DNA of 64,000 nt, taken from NCBI RefSeq assembly GCF_014356525.2, contig NC_052514.1:8098837-8162836 (forward strand), written 5' to 3'. Source of the DNA: Nilaparvata lugens (Eukaryota > Arthropoda > Insecta > Hemiptera > Delphacidae). Below the pieces are notes generated by a model, which did not search any database, had not been told where the DNA came from, and worked only from the letters and a program-made list of their open reading frames with translations. The stretch's first letter is position 1, and every line of letters begins with the position of its first letter. Below are positions 54,907 to 64,000 of this stretch, in pieces. A program made the translations under genes and the position numbers.

Positions 54907-55289
54907 GTAGTTCTGTGAACAGTAGACCTCACGCAGTATTCTCATCCACAAGTACCTGATTGAAACTATAGACCTTATGGAAATATAGCAATAGACTCGC
55001 TTCTCCACACATCTGTGTAATCACTTGTCAGCTGATTTATGTTGAATCTATCTATAGTCTGATTTTTATTAAGGAGGCTTTTTTTTCCTTTTATATTATC
55101 CTTGAAATGCAAAATTTCCAAAAAACCTTGTATATACGTCGACGCGCAATTAAAAAAGGAACATACCTGTCAAATTTCATGAAAATCTATTACCGCGTTT
55201 CGCCGTAAATGCCCAACATATAAACATTTAAACATCAAGAGAAATGCCAAACCGTCGATTTGAATCTTAGACCTCACTTTACTCGGTCA
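54907..55289. repeat. element G copy
   Basis: CAGTAGTTCTGTGAACAGTA to GACCTCACTTTACTCGGTCA. Confidence 0.8.
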
Positions 55290-55369
55290 ATTAATTAATT
55301 ATTTATGAAAATGTTCATGCTGTAGAAGTTCTTTTTTTACATGTAATTTTGTTCTTGAGAGAGAGTGTG

Positions 55370-55500
55370 TGTGTAAGATAGATAGATAAATCACTTTTAT
55401 TTACACTTTACAATAATGATAGAGAGATAGAGGAAGAGGAGAGGGGAGGAGAGAGAACGGTAGGGAGATTGATTGATGAGAGAGAGAGAGTATGTGGAGT
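55370..55500. repeat. GA-rich tract
   Basis: GAGAGATAGAGGAAGAGGAG-type purine-rich sequence. Confidence 0.7.
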
Positions 55501-55731
55501 GAAAGGGAAATTAGAGTTCAAGGCGGGCCTCTGACCTGGGACCAATGAGGTCAAGGTTTTTCATTTTTCTTCGACATGAAGGATTTTCATTGACGTGACT
55601 TAAATAAGGGGTTTATCACGTTGTTTTAAAGGGTTCATTTATTTTATCTAATGAGCTACAGAACTGTTTATTCCCAATTAGATTACTTAGAAATTAAAAT
55701 GTATCATGAGTTTGATATGGAGTTCATCAAT

Positions 55732-56009
55732 ACCATAGAGAAACAATAGCATAAGTAGATATCCCATGGTATAGGGCGTTTATGTCGCAACTTTTACTGT
55801 TATCTCAAGCCGATAGTTCATGTAATTCTTTCCCGTGAAGCTGTGTGACACTGGTAGTCTCTCATATTGTGCCGTTCATACACTCTCACCCCAACAAAAC
55901 AGTAAAAATCGACGATAATCAACAGTAATCGGCTTGAGATAACAGTAAAGTTGCGACTAAACGCCCTATACCATAGGATATCTACTTACGCAATTGTTTC
56001 TCTATGGTA
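55732..56009. repeat. MITE family E copy
   Basis: Palindromic, ends CCATAGAGAAACAATAGC / complement. Confidence 0.85.
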
Positions 56010-56269
56010 GAGATGTTCAGAAGAGGTTAATGTATTTTATATAATGAGGTTCAGCATTCTTGATACCAATTTGATTATTTAAAATTCAAAATATATCATG
56101 GAGTTGAAATGAAGTTTAATAAAACGTAAGTGTCACGTCATGTACTCTATGGACTATGTACTATGTACTCGTGTACTCTAAAGGAAAGAATTGGTATTTA
56201 TACACGTACGGGATAGGAAATTCACGAATGACGCATCATCATGTCAGATCTACAAGACTGATCAACTTG

Positions 56270-56462
56270 AATTTTTCATATTACAGATGGAAATTACTGA
56301 GATATTGCAATCATTAAAATGTTAATGAATTAATTATTATTATTAAACGAAAATCCAAATTAAATGCTGTAATACACCCCGAAGACTTCTGCTACTGCAA
56401 ATTTTGACAACAGGGTACATCTTACAGCATTTAATTTGGATTTTCGTTTAATAATAATAATT
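56270..56462. repeat. repeat J copy
   Basis: TTACAGATGGAAATTACTGA, ATTATTATTATTAAACGAAA and CCCCGAAGACTTCTGCTACT, with a shortened second arm. Confidence 0.75.
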
Positions 56463-56634
56463 TTTCATATTGATTCTTCTCTTAGCGATGTTTATTGTTT
56501 GGCTTGCCATCTTGTTATGTCTGAACCGCTAGTTGGGGAGGGGCTTGTCCAGGCCAATAGCAGACGTTCACCTTGACAGGTCACGGCTTTCACCTATCAC
56601 AGTGCTCGGCTTTCAGTATAAATAATACTGATTT

Positions 56635-57185
56635 TCAGTTTTATTTTACTAGAGATTGATATAATGGTGTAACTACCGAAACCGGCATCTCAATTTTTAA
56701 TCAATTTGTGGTTAGATAATAACTAGTCTCTTTATTTTAATTACTCCTAGTTAGATTGTGGGAATGTGCTTACTTTTGTGAACTGGATACAAAAAAGTTA
56801 ATTCAACACAGAGTTGACAGAACATTCATTAAATATTATGTATTACATTAAAGGAGTTTTCAAACACTAATGGTCTGATAAAGATGTATTCTATAATTTC
56901 GTATGACACTATTTTACGTGATTTTCATATAGGCTATCCGATGATTCAAAATTTGTGAAAATGGGATAACAGATTTTGAATGAAAAAGACTAAGAAGTTG
57001 TCAAAAACCACAGATTTATTGATACTTAGAAAGACCGATTTCGGTTATTATACCATTGTCAATCTCTGATAAACTAATCTCAGTTCATCAGAGATTGACA
57101 ATGGTGTAATAACCGAAACCGATTTTTCTAAGTATCAATAAATCTGTGGTTTTTGATAATTTCTTAGTCTTTTTCATTCAATATG
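56635..57185. repeat. Penelope-like terminal repeats, one pair inverted
   Basis: AGAGATTGATATAATGGTGT/AACTACCGAAACCGG at 56650-56690. A head-to-head pair at 56996-57176 has arms CACAGATTTATTGATACTTA ... ACCGATTTCGGTTATTATAC and complement. Identification with Penelope terminal repeats is by family resemblance only. Confidence 0.5.
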
Positions 57186-57189
57186 AATA

Positions 57190-57950
57190 ATTACCACAAC
57201 ATCAACTTCTCAACTACACAAAAATTAGAGATTTTCTTGAGAAATATTGTCCCTAGAGATTCATGACAAAGATGGTTTATATTTGTAATTAGATTTTATA
57301 AATATTGATCGATATTCATTATTAAGTACTCTAGGATGTTGGATCTTGAGACGCTAAGGTGACTAAATTAATTGAAAAAAGTAGACAATTTTTTAGAGCT
57401 TCATAAATAAAAAATTATTGACTCATTATTTCTCATAATAATTATTTCACCTATTTTATATAATTAATAATTATTCATTATTTTCACACTGAGTTACAAT
57501 TCATAAATTATTATGCTTTCCAATGACACTCTAGTTTGAGTGATTTTCAAACGCTGATTACTTGATAAAAGTTTTTTGTTTTTCTTGAATTTCTTGATTT
57601 TTAAACATTTTTTTCAGTCAGTTTTGATCATCTCTTACTAGTAGCTCGAAGGTTTTCTATTATTCCAATCACTTTCACAGTAACAGCAGCCAAAGTTATT
57701 CATAGTGGAATGAATGAAATTTATCACACTCCCAGATAAACTACTGTAATTCAAAGACTATGGAATACAAAGGCCTGTTGTTTCCTAACATACTGCATAC
57801 ATGAATTTCAAAGCCAAAATCACAATATTAGTGTTGCACAATTTAACTTTCTCAAATTGTAACAGACAAGCAAACTTATAGCACAAAACGGGACTGGCCA
57901 ATTATTTGAGTTGGGATTGAGAGATGTGGGCGTAATTAGGATTTATACAA
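57190..57950. other. intergenic DNA without recognised features
   Basis: AT-rich. No repeat recognised. Confidence 0.4.
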
Positions 57951-57969
57951 ATTAGTTGCTTGGAATTTG

Positions 57970-58830
57970 GAAGCCAACAAAGTGGAGAGAAATAGAGAAA
58001 GGGAAGAAATGGTGGTGGGGAGAATTAAATTGAGAAGAGTTAGAGTGAGAAAAAGGGAGGGAAGAGAGAGGGAAAGAGTGGAAGAGTGAGGGAGATAGAA
58101 AAAGAGAGGAAGACAGAAGAAGAGAGAGAAAGACAGAAGAAGAACCAGAAAGAATTAAGGAGAATAATAGGAAGTGAGATAAAGAGAGAGGAAGACACAA
58201 GACTTAGGAGGAGTGTAGAAGAAGAGAGAGGAAGGGAAAGAAAAGAGATGGAGAGACAGATTGGATGAGCGAGAAAGAAAGAGGAAGAGAAAGGACAAGG
58301 GAGAAGAAGAAAAAGCGGAAGAGAGAAGAAGAGAAAGAAGAAGAAACAGGAAGAGAAATAGAGAGAGAGTAAGACACAAGACATAGGAGAGAGTTTAAGA
58401 GAGAGAGTGAAGAAGAGAGAGGGAAAGAGAGAAAAGAGAAGGAAAGAAAGGAACAAGGGGGAAGTGAGAAACTGAGAAACTCAGAAATAAACAAAAAATG
58501 AATACTGCTGTAGATAGAAAGAAGTAGGTGACAGAGAGACGGTGAAATATATAAAGAGAGATACAGGTGGAGAGGGAGAGAGTAAGTGAGAGAGAGATGT
58601 TGAGAGAGAATTAAAATGAGAGAGAGTGAAACTGAAAGAGAGAGATCATTAAAAAAGGGATAATTTCTAGTGAGCGAGAGAGAGAGTGGGGAAAAGTGGG
58701 AGAGATTAACATAGAAAACAGAGTAAAGGAAATAATTTGGAATTGGCATTGGGAAGTGGAGAGTTAGGGAGCGATGTGGCAGATTTGAAAACGAGAGAGA
58801 GAGTGGGAGTGAGTGGTTTGTATGATCTCA
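57970..58830. repeat. homopurine tract, about 850 bp
   Basis: The + strand is overwhelmingly A and G (GAGAGAGAAA, GAAGAAGAGA, GGAAGAGAG permutations) with scattered pyrimidines. All open frames here are low-complexity Ser/Leu/Phe or Glu/Arg/Lys artefacts. Confidence 0.95.
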
Positions 58831-59332
58831 CGAAGATATTTGGATTTAAGCTTGAAATTAGCCAATGATGTTATTTACATAGTGTTCATTATTTTCTAGA
58901 AGTGAAGTTTTCTACTCTGGAGCCTGTTACATATAATCAATGAAAATCTCTCATTATCTGCTCAATTTATTTATTATTTATTCGTACTGCAATGGAGATA
59001 CTAGCTGATAAGTGTTTACAAGTTTAAAAATACAAATATAAATCTGAGTACCCATTCAAATTTCTAATAGAAATTTAGATGTCTTGCAAAACGGAAACAA
59101 CTGACATAAATATTGGTTCACAATGTTGTAAATATCCTATTCCGTTACATACGAGCTGTTCTATCAAGTATAAACTGATTATTATTATATGCAGACGAAC
59201 CAGACAAGCCAAAATCATGTTCATGTAATAAAATGGTGTAAAATGGAGCTTGAAAAATGTGCACAAATTACTGTTTCCGTTTTACTAGACTTCTAAATCT
59301 GTATGTAACAGTCATTGAAATATGAATGACAT
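58830..59332. other. intergenic DNA
   Basis: 59025-59060 has the AATATAAATCTGAGTACCC terminal motif. Otherwise unrecognised. Confidence 0.4.
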
Positions 59333-59762
59333 TAAAGTGCTTACAGATATACGCGAACATGAGCAATTCACTTTTAATCAGCTGACTATATCTGTATTTT
59401 GAGTGGCCGTAGTCGAGTGGATCAGATGCTGGTTTTATGATTCAGAGGCCCGGGTTCAAATCCCGGCCCGGGCAAGATATTTATCTCGGGCCACTCCCGT
59501 GTTTCGGATGGACACGTTAAATCCGTCGGTCCCGGCTGCCTAAAAAGCAGTCGTTAGTCATGTTAGAGACCCTGAAATTGATCAGTTGCGACCTGAAAAC
59601 TCTGACACCAGACCTGAGCCAGCCAGGTCACTCGATATTATTATTATTATTATCTGTATTTTTACAGAAACGGTATAAGATATAGATATAAAAAGCTTGG
59701 CATCAGCTGATTAAAAGTGAATTGCTCATGTTCGCGGCGCGTAAATCTGTACGCACCTTTAT
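59333..59762. mobile_element. MITE family O split by a SINE
   Basis: Arms AGTGCTTACAGATATACGCG and GCGCGTAAATCTGTACGCAC. The SINE occupies 59401-59650. Confidence 0.88.
59401..59650 (+). mobile_element. SINE S1, full length
   Basis: GAGTGGCCGTAGTCGAGTGG, a B box one base off (GGGTTCAAATCCC), the CACTCCCGTGTTTCGGATGG body, CAGCCAGGTCACTCG and an (ATT)n tail. Perfect 12-bp target duplication TATCTGTATTTT at 59389-59400 and 59651-59662. Confidence 0.92.
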
Positions 59763-59904
59763 ACTTAATTTTATCACCTTACTAACTTTTGGAAGCCACT
59801 CTCAGAATAATTTTCTAGAAGTTAATGATTTTTTTTTTTTTTTTGACTTTACTATCCATGAATGGTTACAATCAAGAATATACTGATGTATATGTATATG
59901 TATT

Positions 59905-60010
59905 TAATCGAAGAATTCCGACTTGACTATGGATCTGGCGATTCCGATGAAATTTAATCGAAGAATTTCGACTTGACTATGAGTGAGGCGATTCCGATCG
60001 AAGAATAGTT
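59905..60010. repeat. two-copy tandem repeat, about 48 bp
   Basis: AATCGAAGAATTCCGACTTG ... GGCGATTCCGAT occurs twice with few changes. Confidence 0.75.
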
Positions 60011-60410
60011 TCAATCAAGAATAATGTATTTTTCAATCGAAGAATTTCAATTGAAGATTTCGAAGAGTCGTTGTGTATAGTTAGTTCAACGTGGAATTTA
60101 AGATAACTAAAAATTTCAAATTAATTTGAGACAACAAACAGGATATAATAGTCAGAGATTTGACGACCAAAAAGAGTTACACCCTTCTCTAATATAATGA
60201 AAGTATTAAGGAATCAGAAAGGTCAGATATGGCATAAATAAGAATCATTCATGAACTGGGATAGATTACTAAGAATTATCGTGAATAAGTCCGAGTCAAA
60301 ATATACTGTATATTTTGTATACATTATATTTATGTATATTTATACATTATTTTTATACAGTATATTTTATATATACTATATATAAGGATTTAGGAAGATA
60401 ATAATAAAAA

Positions 60411-60515
60411 TATCATGTGACCTGGCTGGCTCAGGTATGGTGTCAGAGTTTCCAGGTCGCAACTGATCAATTTCAGGGCCTCTGACATGACCTAACGACT
60501 GCTTTTTAAGCAGAT
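60411..60515 (-). mobile_element. SINE S1, 3' part only
   Basis: On the + strand GTGACCTGGCTGGCTCAGGT to GACTGCTTTTTAAGCAG. The tRNA-like head is missing. Confidence 0.8.
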
Positions 60516-60519
60516 GAAA

Positions 60520-60635
60520 TGAATATTATTGGAAATTCGATTGCTGAATTCCAATTGGAAATTTGAATCACATTAAATATTATTGGAAATTTGATTTCTG
60601 AATTCCAATTAGAAATTTGAATCTCATTTAAAACT
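60520..60635. repeat. two-copy tandem repeat, about 58 bp
   Basis: AATATTATTGGAAATTCGAT and CTGAATTCCAATTGGAAATT blocks repeated once with minor changes. Confidence 0.75.
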
Positions 60636-60639
60636 TTAA

Positions 60640-61225
60640 TTTAATTAATCTTTCATTGATTAGTTGAATCTCCTCACCAAAATGCATCAATATCTAAAAT
60701 AATGTCAATCATAAAGCGTAGTTTTGACTTCAACAAACTCTATGACATCGAACTAGATCAATGTGACCGAGGAAATTGGAAACGAATCTATCTCATTCAA
60801 CTACCCGCTCTGTTTCAAATCCTGCTCGAAAATTACTTGGGGCATTCAAAATTATTATCCAACAGCTGCCTGTACCGTCCAAGAGAATAACTCACTCTGA
60901 CCCAAATCCTGTCCTGAATTCTGAAGACGCAACTCTCAAAACTCAAAACACTTGTTTGCAATTACTCAGTCTCAAGATCAGTCATTTCGTCAGTAATCGC
61001 ATTCCAGTTTGAAGCCAGACAAGATGCAATTGACCTAATATTATTGTATTTTATGAATTTTATTGGAATTTATTAAAAGTTATGATGAACCAAAAAAACT
61101 CAAAATTAGTATTGAAATTTTGGAAAAAGTATATTACTTCCACATTATGTCATTGATATACATACATACATGTAATCAGAGTATAGAAAGTAATTATTTC
61201 ATTCATACTCTCTGCATGCAAATTG
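60640..61225. other. intergenic DNA; short open frame without recognised domain
   Basis: An open stretch near 60702-60890 has no recognisable family and no splice or codon evidence. Treated as non-coding. Confidence 0.4.
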
Positions 61226-61227
61226 CT

Positions 61228-61613
61228 CTATAGTGAGGTCCACGTTATAATGCCAGTATTTGATTAACATTGTTGTTGCTATTCTTGTCTACCATTCAAC
61301 AAAGTTGATCGCTATCTTTTACTAGCTCATCAATTTTGCCAGATCGTTTATCAACAATTTAAAATAGATTGTAATTAATTCGAAAAATATTCAATCTCAA
61401 ATATATAACAATTGTTTATTGAATAGAAATTATTGAATTATCATCCTTGGCGAATAGAATATAATTGAATATTGTTCGAAAAGAATGAACAGTTAATTAT
61501 TACAACTAATATACTGGTATCAGCCTCTATAGAAGGCAGTGACAAAGCAGAGAATCAGGCAATGCTTTTCTCCTATCTTTCTCCACTGTCATTATAACGT
61601 GGACTTCACCATA
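61228..61613. repeat. MITE family F copy
   Basis: Ends CTATAGTGAGGTCCACGTTA and AACGTGGACTTCACCATAG. Confidence 0.88.
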
Positions 61614-61946
61614 GTACGGTAACCAATTACTAAATCTATCTTTAGATCAAGCTTTTCTTCAAAATGACATATTCCTTTAAATTAATAGCAGAAGAGAGAA
61701 GACCATATTAAATATTAATTTGTTGCTTTAAATTATAATCATTGAGGTTTGTCCAACTAAAATGAACTAAATGTACTTGATCTGAAGTATTCATATGATG
61801 GAATCTTCTCTAGAACACACAAAATAAATTTATAAAATCATTTGTGTAAACCATGAATGTTTGACCATAGACGAATAATATTGGTATCTTCTAACGCTAT
61901 CTTTTCTCTATGGAATGACGAAGTTAGTTGAAGTAATGCTGTTAAA

Positions 61947-62755
61947 ACGGACATCCTACACTATTAAATGAGCAATTTCTGTTTATATATTTTTATGTTT
62001 ATAAATACTGATGTATATCATCATTATGTGATATATACATCTATCTGTATGTGACCGGATGTCGAAAACGGCTCTAACGATTCTCACGAAATTTGGAACA
62101 AAGTAGGTTTATGGTATGAAAATTCGATTGCACTAGGTCTCAACCCTGGATAACTCGCTGAAGGACATTAAAAGGATAAATACGTCCTTGGAAAAACAGC
62201 TGGAAATTTTGTCGTCTGTCGATACCTTAATGGAAGTGAGTGAGCGAGTGCATGTGTGGGATATTCCTCAGCTGATCTCACGAGAGGAATAATAATTCAG
62301 CAAGAAAAACTTATTTTCGTTAATTTATCTTTTTTTTGAAAAACATATTTACTTCAGAAATTCCAAAATAGTAACTAGATGCTGTTAGTGTAGAATACTA
62401 CATAGTATATTAACAAATATTGTAGCAAACATAGTATATTATTCTAAATCGAATTCATAGTAGGCTAGGCTATATCTATTTGTAATATTGATGATGTGTT
62501 TGTTTTTTGAAGTGTGAGTAGATATTGTTATTTTGATGAGTGATAGTCGCTTAACCAAGATTTTGATTTGGACTGTAGTATAATTGAAAAGGGACAGTTT
62601 TGGGCATCAGCCTGTTGTGCCTCCTCATATAACTGTAAAAATAATTGTACGACTGAGAAAATGAATAAATAAATATAGACTATAAATTCAATCTTTCGTT
62701 ACAAATTTTCTATGCTTTTACACTCAAGAGCGAAGCTCGGTCCCCCGATATTGAA
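61947..62755 (-). repeat. element I, long form without the MITE A insertion
   Basis: TACACTATTAAATGAGCAAT at one end, GAGCGAAGCTCGGTCCCCCG at the other. The interior from about 62280 differs from the other long copies. Confidence 0.65.
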
Positions 62756-64000
62756 TAATGATTCCTCAATAATATCAACTGTGAAACCTAAAATATCATC
62801 AAAATATTTCTCAGTTTTAGTTCATCCAAGTATTCTATAAAATCTGAGTGAAATAATGCTTAAAGATAATAAAGGTCATGATGATTGAAGTAGTAGCTTT
62901 GTTCACGAATTCCACATTCAATTGATTAGAATCAGTTGAATTGAATAGTAGACTCACATTGCTCAACAAAATGGAGTCTCTAGAGTCAATCCGTTAGCCA
63001 ATGAGAGCTCGATGTGGGCGTGTACTTCTACTGAGAGCCTAAGTGAGCTCGCTTGTGATTGGTCGACGCTGTGTGATATAGTAGATCTTTCAATTAACGT
63101 TAAAATAGGCTGTCACCAATAGCATTGAAACGGGAATTTCGTGAAAAGACCTGATTGTTTCTCAAGTTGATTAACGTTATATTTAATATTAACGTTATGA
63201 AGTTATATTAATGATATGAAGTTCAACTTCATAACAGTAGCATTGAATTTGTGATTTGTATTTGACTAGATGATTGATTTTGGATTATTTGTTCATCAGT
63301 TAATAGGACTAATATACTATAAATTCGAGAACCTTGAAGATATTGAGACACTTTGTTATACTTTGGATGAGCTGAATAGATTGCAATAGATTCCTTATCG
63401 ATTAATTATTTTTCCGTTATATTTGGTAAGTTGGATACCACAAGACATTACATCGAAAAACGCGAAAGAATCTTCTCTACATCCAATTGGCTAAATAAAA
63501 TATTTAGGGTCGCTTTCTTAAAAAAAAAATTGAACTAGACTTATTCCAGTTTAAACCATCAACTGAATCAATTAAAACACATTACAATAAATGCGACCAT
63601 ACATTGATTAAACAAGTTTTATAGTTGAGCCAACTTTGGAGAAAACGACCCTAAAACGATCATTCTCAATCAAATTCATGTGGATTTAAAATCCCTCAAA
63701 TAGCTAATAGCTGGAGAGATAAAAATATAAATTAATGAATTGTATTTATTAAGATGTGTATTGAAATGAATAAAATTGAAAAATCAACCCTGAGAATCTC
63801 CCAAAACGCCTTTGAGACGAAAATTTCAAAATCAAAAACCCACGATCAAAAAAGGAAACCCAATGAAAGAAATATAGATTCTAATTTTTTTTCAAAATTT
63901 CATCGACACGGAAGTTCGGAAAGCAGACTCGCCAAAAATCAATCAAAAAGGAGAACCATGAGAATAAAGCAAACCTCGATCAAAAAGGAAACATGATGAA
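62756..64000. other. intergenic or intronic DNA without recognised features
   Basis: AT-rich. A Lys-rich open frame at 63754-63996 looks like A-rich noise. If the gene starting at 54537 is real, this is its intron. Confidence 0.4.

Noticed and set aside
57030..57180. Hammerhead ribozyme, as found in some Penelope-like terminal repeats
   Set aside because: A CTGATGA box is present on the minus strand, but no GAAA box follows stem II at the right spacing.
57952..58749. Overlapping Ser/Leu/Phe-rich open frames of 60-181 codons
   Set aside because: Homopurine tract translated on the opposite strand; no domain and no splice logic.
60702..61012. Small protein gene
   Set aside because: Two overlapping frames, no family resemblance, no splice context and no upstream signals.
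63754..63996. Lys-rich open frame at the right edge
   Set aside because: A-rich composition, no recognisable domain, no acceptor or donor that links it to the exon at 54537.

Overview
The window is eukaryotic, AT-rich and dense in repeats. It comes from an arthropod, almost certainly an insect. The two recognisable genes match insect proteins, the introns have ordinary GT-AG ends, and foldback MITEs, tRNA-derived SINEs, non-LTR relics and Penelope-like fragments lie between and inside the genes. My impression is an auchenorrhynchan hemipteran such as a planthopper. That species guess rests on the look of the repeats and cannot be proved here.

Left third (857-20168, minus strand): the 5' half of MICU1, the gatekeeper of the mitochondrial calcium uniporter. 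Coding exons lie at 20129-20010, 19887-19736, 18589-18451, then one of two alternative homologous exons (16191-16032 or 13191-13017), then 10064-10027 and 971-857. All phases agree. The two alternative exons have identical phases (start 0, end 1), so including both would shift the frame: a mutually exclusive exon pair. The EF-hand half of the gene lies off the left edge.

Middle (26801-47524, plus strand): a complete nine-exon CYP302A1 (disembodied, dib), the mitochondrial P450 that 22-hydroxylates ecdysteroid precursors. The inferred CDS is 1692 nt (563 aa) with every junction in phase and all P450 signature motifs present. It is head-to-head with MICU1 across about 6 kb of repeats.

Right third (47525-64000): mostly non-genic. 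It holds a pair of tandem foldback MITEs just downstream of dib, an unusual field of degenerate direct repeats (about 48.27-50.87 kb), foldbacks, an approximately 850-bp homopurine tract (57.97-58.83 kb), and one plausible first coding exon of an unidentified plus-strand gene (54537-54599).

The rest is transposable elements, many nested: an internally deleted APE/RT retrotransposon (4410-6110); a mariner copy containing a second LINE fragment (8227-9701); a foldback of Penelope-like endonuclease sequence inside a MITE (13841-15290), sitting between the two alternative MICU1 exons; a hAT transposase relic split by a SINE (39081-39700); a Helitron-like end (29743); and many copies of at least ten short inverted-repeat families. 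MICU1 and dib both act in mitochondria, but nothing here suggests they are co-regulated.
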